The notes under the pieces are model-generated. The model was not told the DNA's origin and searched no databases. It worked only from the letters and a program-made list of their open reading frames with translations. From Humulus lupulus (taxonomy: Eukaryota; Streptophyta; Magnoliopsida; Rosales; Cannabaceae): a stretch of 64,000 nt of DNA. Of the stretch, positions 57,330 to 64,000 are shown in pieces; position 1 is the first letter of the stretch; every line of letters begins with the position of its first letter. The stretch spans positions 143,753,766 to 143,817,765 of the forward strand of contig NC_084795.1 in assembly GCF_963169125.1 (NCBI RefSeq). Direction: 5' to 3'. A program made the translations under genes and the position numbers.

Positions 57330-59512
57330 TGTAATGCCCTGGATAGCCAAGACCGTTACACTGTGTGTTTATAAAGTGCCAGACTTGCTAATCAAGTCAT
57401 TTAAATAAAATCGTGTTATTAAAACTGTAAAGGAACTAGGGTTAAAAGCGTTTTGGTCTCAAAAGCCACATTTTCATTAATAAGCATCATCTGTTACATG
57501 GGATCCCAAAAATATTGAGTTCAAAGACCGTTTACAAAAGACACAAGGTTTATGTACAACAACTGGCCATACTAAGGCAAAGCGAGTGGTTAGGTGATCC
57601 CTGTCCTGGTCCACTCCTCGACCGTGGCGGTCGAACCGCTGGCTATGTACATTCCACCTCGGAGCTCTCCACCTCAGGCTTGGTCCAGTTTGCCCTTGCC
57701 TTTACCTGCACCACGTAGCACCCGTGAGCCAAGGCCCAGCAAGAAAACACAACAACAGTAGAGCATAAGCAATTAGCAGACAAGTCAATATCTCATATTG
57801 CATCACATAATCTCAACCATATAACCAGTCAGTACCATCAAGTATTCCACATACTAAGCATATCAATTCATAACATGTACAGTTCACAAATGATAACCAA
57901 GGCTAGCGCTCTCAGGCTGCTCCCTCCGTTATCCTGTAGTTCTTGGCTACCAGTGGCCAATTCGCGCCCTGTGCGCTAATATCATGTATGGCACTCTTAG
58001 GCTGCTTTTACATGTCCCATGGCGTGATACCAACATTGACACGACACAATTCTCGGGAGCACTTAGTCCCATCACAAACTTTTATCCGGGTCCAGTTTTC
58101 TTACCTTTCAATTTACTAGTTTCCGATGCCACGAAGCCGCGAGCACGGTCCTCTACCCCAAACCTCTCCAAAGACCTAGTCACAATGAAAATGAAACATC
58201 CTTTGTCACTAATCAATCCAAAACTACTTCCCGGAACCAATCCCACACTCTCGGAATCCCCCAAATCCCTAAAACAATGCACCGAAGACATCCCCCGAAC
58301 CCCCGGAGCAAAGGCTCAAAATTGCAAAATCCCATGCTCTGAAATTGGGCTAGGGCCGCGGCACCCAGCAAGTTAGAGCCGCGGCGCCCAGCAAGTCAGA
58401 GAACTTGCTCCGCCCAGAAACAGCCTCGTGCTGCGGAGCCCAAGAACAGGGCCGTGGCGCTCCTTCGCGAACCCAGAAATCTGGGTTTTTCCCCTACGTT
58501 TTTCCCGAACCCAAATTACTCCAAATCACCCCAAACTCATACCTAAGCCCAAAAACCAATTCAAAACCCCAAATAAACCTTTCAACAACCTACAAACATC
58601 ATAATCTAGCTCAATTATACAACCATTCACAGAATTCACACTTAAATTTCAGACTCAAACACTTAAACCAAGACTTGAGAAAAGTGCAAACCAAACCCTT
58701 TAGATTCTTAATCCATAACAGCTACGAAAATTAAACAGGATACACTCTTACCTCAGTCAAGAACCCAGCTTGAATTCTCCTCAACTCTAGCTTCAAATCA
58801 CCTTCTCTTTTGATTATTCCAACTCTGAATTCATGCAAAACCAGTCACCAACTTGCTTCAATTCATGCATATCCTCTAAAAACCAGACTTGAAACTTAAA
58901 CAAATCTTAGATAAATCCTTACCTCTGAGTATTCTTGGCCTAGGCTTGATTTGATAACTCTAAACCCCTTGATTCTCCTTCCAAGAGCCAAATTCAGCTT
59001 CCTTCTTCTCTTTCTCTTCTGCTCTATATCTAGGTCTCCAAAATTCAGCATAAACCAATTTCCCAAAGTGTTTTACGTGATTGCATTTTCCTTAGCTGAA
59101 ACTTATCTAAACCATTGCCAAAAGACCAATTTATCCCTCCACCAATATCCCTTCCTAACTAAACCTTAAGGGCACACTTGTCTTTTTACTAACATTACAA
59201 TTCTACCACTTTTCCAACAAAACCTGTTACTCTCTATGGTTACTAACAGTTACACAAGTTACCAAATCTCCAGTTACCATTATCTAGCTTTCTAGGACCG
59301 TCTCGGCACATGCATCACATTGATATCACCACACCCACGTGGTACAAATCACATAGCATAATTATCACATAACATAATACACATAGTCATATAACATGCT
59401 TTAAATCATAGTCATGCATCTTAATCATTAAAATCACACATAATTCCAATTATGCCCTCCAGGCACACTAATCAAGGCCCTTAAGCCTAATTAGTGAATT
59501 TGGGTCGTTACA
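57330..59512 (-). mobile_element. Solo LTR of chromovirus family A in the Athila element
   Basis: A 2183-bp reverse-oriented LTR, TGTAATGCCCTGG at its left end and GGGTCGTTACA at its right end, flanked by perfect GCACC duplications (57325-57329 and 59513-59517). It matches 6889-9305 and the complement of 3810-6162. The U5 hairpin is at 57382-57398. No internal region remains. Open frames inside (57984-58376, 58405-58734) have no recognisable domain. Confidence 0.93.
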
Positions 59513-60662
59513 GCACCTCAACCTTTCTAGGACCTAATTACATAAATGCACACATTAATTTCCCCAAAGAAAACACCACAACACAATATAAATCTTGCCA
59601 CTAGCCTTTATTACTAACATACAAAGACAGAAACTACAACAACTTTTCCTTTATTTGAAGAGTTACACCCCCAAACTTATTTACAAACTTACATACTTTT
59701 TTCTTTTCTGATTTTTTTTTCTTTTTTTTTAGATGCTTTGATGTAAGGGAGTGCACTCTTTATTTTTTTTTCTTTTTTGATGTTCTATATATATTTTTTA
59801 GAATAAAGATTAACAACTAGATAGCAAGAGAACGACAAAATTGAGAACACACTCTCCCTTGAACTTAATATCAACATAGTCCCCAATGGTGAAAACAAGC
59901 CAAAGAAGAAAAGGAAAACGCTCACCCAATTTTCTCTCATTCACTCAACTCAACTCAACTCAACCTCCCCAAAATGCACAATAAATAAATCCTATAAAGA
60001 TCAAGGTGCTAAAAGGGTGTGGTGAAAAGAGGTGTTTATATATATATATATATATAAAGCAAGGCTAATGAGGGGCTAAGAAAGAAAAAGTGTCACTTAA
60101 GCTCAATGGGGTGACTAGGGATAAAAATGCATACAAGGTAGGCTTCAAAGGCTCAAACGGTCCAAAGATGGCCTAAATCATTTCATCAGTGCGGTATTAT
60201 CTAGGATTTTGCCTCAAGGAAAATCACTAAGTAATTCTAGAAACTTAAGCTCGCACAAGAAAGTAGCTATTTCTAGGGTCTCAAAAATTTTCAATCAAGC
60301 TATGCACATACTAAAAAGAGAAACACTCTCATCAATCAATTGCCAGCAACATTCACACCCAAAGAATTTAGTTTAAAACTCAAGAAAGAAAGACATTCAG
60401 CTTCACTTAGATTGATTATATTTTGAAAGTTTTCCAAAGTCGTCATCGAGCCCCCTGATAAACACTAACAAAAGCAAAGATTATCCTCAAAAGATTAACG
60501 AAACAATAGTACAAGGACAAGACAAGGACAAGGACACAATAATCATCACGATAACACAAAACAATAGGCAATGAAAAGTAAACAACAAGATAGTCCAAAG
60601 TAGAAATTAAATACAGAAAATTAAGTATAGAACAAAAGTTTGGTTAAAGAGGATCCCCGTGC
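59513..60662. other. Athila 3' non-coding region, right part
   Basis: Resumes after the solo LTR. It contains a second polypurine-tract-like site at 59666-59678, T-rich runs at 59700-59780, and a (TA)n tract at 60037-60057. No gene seen. Confidence 0.65.
59666..59678 (-). other. Second polypurine-tract/LTR-edge-like sequence
   Basis: On the minus strand AAGTTTGGGGGTG is followed by TAACTCTT and AATAAAGG, echoing the true LTR edge at 56812 (AAGTTTGGGGGTG, then TAACTCTT, then AATAAAG). It lies about 0.67 kb further inside when the solo LTR is removed. Confidence 0.6.
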
Positions 60663-62201
60663 CTATTCCTCAGAATCAGCATTAGAAGGAATTGGGTAAT
60701 CATGAACAATCAGAGTGGTCCAAGCCTCCAAAATGGAGCTAGGGAACACTGGAAATACAACAGTCAGTTTGGTGAAGTTCCGTTGAAGGGACTTGATGAG
60801 CGTGACATTCCGCTGTTTGGCGTACTTCCAGTAGTTGTGCTGCTAAGTTTGAAGGGACACTAGCCGCCCAAGAAGTTCCCTCTACTGAGCAATGAGGTCG
60901 GTGAGTGCGGGAGCAAGGGGCAGAGCTAGTGGAGGCACAGTGGATGGCCCAGCTGCTGATATAGATGTGCAACTCTGACTAATGATGGTGAAGTCGATGT
61001 CCCGATGCTCAAAGAGTAAATCCTCAGTGGATGCAGAAGGCACCCAATCTCGAATGCACAACTGTGTGATGAGTGATGGAAATAACAACTTTATCTTTTT
61101 CTTCTTGGCACAACTAACAATCTGCCTGGAGATCAACTTGCCCACATCGATACTCAAACCAGCCAACATACAGTATAATAGAAGTACCCACTCCTTGGAC
61201 ACCGTAGTGTCATGTGTGGTAGGCAGCAAGCGACATTTGAGGAAATGCAACCACACTCCAGCTTCAGGCAAAATAGAGGTGTGCAATAAAGTGTGCACAC
61301 CACTAGAAGAAACACACCACTGAGCGTTGGGAGATGCGACAAGTTGCAGTGCCTTGTCAAAAAATTTTGGCGTGGGGCCAAGACCATATCATTATACACA
61401 GCGCACTCAACACAAGCCAGCCCAAATAGTGAGTTAATAGCCTCACCAGAAAAGGAAACAACCTTGCCTCGAACGCTCACTTCAAAATTCTCAGAGGAGG
61501 CTATGTTGGCATAAAAATTTCGCACCGATGGGATGATAGCATGCTCTGGTTTTTTTACAGAAAACCTCCCAATTATGTTGCTCAATAACACTACTGATGA
61601 ATGCTGGAACCTCAACAATGGTGGGTAAGAATCCTTTTTATGGGAGCAACTTCTTGGTCTTAATGGATTCATAATGTGCCTTGGCCTGAGCAAAAACAAA
61701 TTTTTGAATGGGACCGGAAGGGACAGGAGTTTTTTTTGTGGTTGGGGTCGGTACAACAGTGGGTGTTAGCTTGGAGACAGCTTTGGTGGTAGTGGAGGTC
61801 TTTTGTTTCTTGGGTGGAGGTGCGGCTGATGCTGGTTTGGCAGCTCTTTTGGATTTGGGTCGGGTTGGTGTTGATTTAGGTGCTGGTAGGGTAGTAATGG
61901 TGGGGGTAGGATCATTTATAGTGACTGGGGAAGCCAAGAGTAATGGGGCAATGGGAATCTGTGGGGCTTTTGGTGGGACAGTGGTGGGTTTGGCTTTTTT
62001 TTTGGTTGGTGGTGGGATAGAGCTTTGGGTTGACTTCTTTGTGACTGGTGGTGGGAGAGAGGTTGGTTTTGATTTCTGTTTATCTTGTGGTGGGACAGTT
62101 GATGGTGGGGTAGATTTGGGGACAGGGGTGCTCTTTTTGGCTGGTGGTGGGTTAGGAGTTGGCTTGGATTTCTTTCTCTAGGCCCGTGTTTTAGTGGCCA
62201 T
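60663..62201 (-). pseudogene. Athila ORF with plant transposon-protein domain
   Basis: It starts MATKTRA at 62201 and meets a TAG at the eighth codon; a long Pro/Lys/Thr-rich region follows (KSTPTRPKSKRAAKP). A TAA at 61638-61640 is followed in the same frame by the domain start (FLPTIVEVPAFISSVIEQHN). A one-base change in an A-run near 61553 moves the frame to PSVRNFYANIASSENFEV and SFSGEAINSLFGL, and after another shift to FLKCRLLPTTHDTTVSKEWV and FPSLITQLC. The tail ends SNADSEE at 60663. This matches the putative plant transposon protein domain found between Athila integrase and 3' LTR, sometimes called env-like by position. Function unknown; two stops and at least two frameshifts. Confidence 0.82.
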
Positions 62202-63715
62202 ATTTGTCAACAAGGAACTCAATATATCACAAAGCAGCAACCCAACAACTGAACAGGCACCCACACACCGAATATATCTGCTGGGAAAAGTATAGCACCA
62301 AGGTAACAAAGCAGGACAACAACACTTGAATAATATAGCTTACAACAATAGGTCACCCCCCAAAATGCCAAGAGAACACATATCACCCAAGAAATATAAC
62401 AACCCCTGAGTAATAATGCCAACAGATTTCCCCAATGGCTGACCCCAAAATCAAACACTAGCAATGAATCCAATGCCCAACAATATTCACAAGATTATAA
62501 CAGAACAATGAAATTGGTACCCCAAATTAGAATGGCTTGCTTGAAAGATGTGGTGGAGATTCAGCTGACTGACACTCGGGGCTTGCTGAGGTGCACAGGG
62601 GCTCGGATGGGTTTGGTGGGGGCTTTGGCTTGGAGACGCCTGGGCTCGAACTGGGCTAGAGGTGCATAGGGTCGAAGGGACCCGAATGGCGCCTGGGTGC
62701 TATGGGGGTAGGCAAGGCGGTCTTGTGGGGCTGGGACGACGCGTGGTGGACTCACTGCTCAGAGAGGCACACAACAGAGCCGCGCCTGATTTTCGTGGTG
62801 CGCGCGTAGAGCCGTACCTGGGTTCCACAGCTTGGGGTTCACGCAGCTGGGGCAGAGGAGGAGTAGGGCTCGATGAGGTGGGGGGCGCAGTGCTTGGGTA
62901 GCCGTGGGGTTCAAGGAGATTGATGATGGTGGTGATGAGCGGCTACTGAAGGGAATAGCGATTCAGGGGTATTTTATGGATATATAAATATATAATATTT
63001 ATATTTAGTTATATATATTGTATAATATTGATTTATTTATTTATAAATTGCTTTTTTCTCTCTATATATATATATATATATGTTCATATATGTATGTATT
63101 ATATTTTTTTCTATATATATAGTAATATATATATAAATATAATATTAAAAATAGTATTATATAAAAAATTTGTTTGTTTTTCTTTTTATATATGTATATA
63201 TATTCTTGTTTTTTTTCTTTCCTGAACGAAGCACACCCTGACTTGTGCCTGCCCAAATTTCCACCATTCAGCCTAAGTTTCGCTTCTGCAACCAAAATAT
63301 GACGTAACTCATAGGTTTTTTCAGAAATATTTGCTCCCGTTTTGTTGAAGTAAAAATTTCGCAAAACAATCAAACCCCAAAATTACTTCATAAATACCAA
63401 CTTCTTGCTTTCTTAACACCTGAAACACAAAAACACACATAAAACCACTCCAAAAACATCACAATAAAATGGAATTAAGATTCTAAAAATCAAAACTAAA
63501 AATAAAAATAATTAAAAACACTCATATATATTTATATATTTTTTTCTGTTCTTTTCTTTCTTTTTCTCCCTTTTTTATCTACACTTTTATTTTGCACTTT
63601 CTTCTTTTTGGGTTGCCTTAAATTTAGTGCCTAAATCACTTGAGAACCCAAAACAACAACGACTCTAAGGATCCTCCAAAGTGATGGAGGTCTTCTCGCG
63701 GTCAACCTCGCCTCC
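62202..63715. other. Athila spacer between integrase and downstream ORF
   Basis: Mixed composition: a G-rich block (62560-62900) with open frames on both strands but no recognisable domain, then A/T microsatellites at 62975-63200 (a (TA)n run at 63063-63081), then pyrimidine-rich sequence. The ATG-bearing leader of the next ORF may start here. Confidence 0.55.
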
Positions 63716-64000
63716 CTAATAATGTTTCATATGCTGCCCATTCACTTTAAATTCCCTTCCGGATTGATCTTCCCAAACATCAACTGCTCCAAAGGGGTAA
63801 ACTTTCACCACGGTGAATGGGCCAGACCAGCAGGACTTCAACTTGCCAGGAAACAACTTCAAGCATGAGTTGAAGAGTAATACTTTCTGCCCCTTCTCAA
63901 AGACTCGAGCTTGAATTTTCTGGTCATGCCACCTTTTAGTTTTCTCCTTGTACAACTTAGCATTTTCATAGGAGAATAACCTCATCTCTTCCAGCTCATT
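63716..64000 (-). CDS. pol: Athila integrase C-terminus (partial)
   Basis: The frame is open to the right edge of the window and ends at TAG (63716-63718). Visible residues from the edge: [20 protein letters not shown], then [40 protein letters not shown] and VNGQHMKHY. This is the C-terminal region of Athila-type integrase, which binds DNA and carries a GPF motif. The catalytic core lies outside the window. No break is seen in the 94 codons available. Confidence 0.88.
   Translation of the reverse strand, partial: NELEEMRLFSYENAKLYKEKTKRWHDQKIQARVFEKGQKVLLFNSCLKLFPGKLKSCWSGPFTVVKVYPFGAVDVWEDQSGREFKVNGQHMKHY

Larger units (their letters stand above)
55327..64000 (-). mobile_element. Athila-type Ty3/gypsy element, running off the window
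   Basis: Reading right to left: integrase C-terminus (64000-63716), a long spacer, a plant transposon-protein ORF (62201-60663), a 3' non-coding region split by a solo LTR (57330-59512), a polypurine tract, and a 3' LTR (56811-55327). The integrase tail ([15 protein letters not shown]) and the following ORF are characteristic of Athila. Gag, most of pol and the 5' LTR lie beyond the right edge. Confidence 0.88.

Noticed and set aside
61708..62181. 157-codon plus-strand frame rich in Gly and Val
   Set aside because: It is the reverse of the Pro/Lys/Thr-rich part of the Athila ORF, which has a recognisable continuation on the minus strand.
62561..62901. Open frames on both strands in the G-rich Athila spacer
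   Set aside because: No recognisable domain, mutually overlapping, and composition explains the lack of stops.
1..64000. Possible host genes or tRNA genes
   Set aside because: Every long frame traced to retroelement proteins. I saw no tRNA-like block with matching arms, but short RNA genes could be missed by eye; a tRNAscan-SE run would settle it.

Overview
The window is repeat-dense plant nuclear DNA made almost entirely of LTR retrotransposons and their debris. I found no host gene, rRNA, tRNA or CRISPR array. Element types typical of flowering plants point to a flowering plant, most likely a eudicot with a large genome. They are Tekay-like chromoviruses with a chromodomain, Tat-lineage Ty3/gypsy elements with a second RNase H and an antisense ORF, an Athila element with a plant transposon-protein ORF, and a Ty1/copia element primed at an initiator-Met-type site. 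The species cannot be read from the sequence.

Layout. 1-6162: 3' portion of a Tekay-like element (+), with a broken gag-pol and a full 3' LTR. 6163-10743: an older LTR (-) split by a solo LTR (6889-9305). 10744-13436: Tat debris with an antisense ORF (-) and a 64-bp repeat. 13437-15069: a truncated chromovirus LTR. 15070-22081: a badly decayed chromovirus (+). 22082-50412: a copia element (+) whose 5' LTR was split by a 21-kb Tat element (23628-44614, -). That Tat element carries, inside its own antisense ORF, a 9.1-kb non-autonomous Tat element (26773-35903, -). 50413-52347: a truncated Tat LTR and gag (+). 52348-55326: AT-rich DNA, a solo Tat LTR and a Tat 3' end. 55327-64000: an Athila element (-) running off the window, holding another solo LTR (57330-59512).

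The centre is a four-level nest: chromovirus, copia, Tat, small Tat. The two inner insertions are proved by perfect 5-bp target duplications (ATTAT and CCTGG). Nearly every coding region has stops or frameshifts. The best preserved are the gag-protease of the small Tat element (one in-frame TGA) and its three-exon antisense ORF (one frameshift, three conserved splice junction pairs, its own TATA box). The small element has no reverse transcriptase, RNase H or integrase, so any movement would need these from another element.

The most interesting signals are in non-coding parts: a short hairpin about 50 nt before the LTR end that keeps pairing through compensatory changes among chromovirus LTR families, a TATA-led antisense unit seen in several Tat copies, 64-bp tandem arrays lying downstream of two such antisense ORFs, and arrays of short palindromes inside LTRs.
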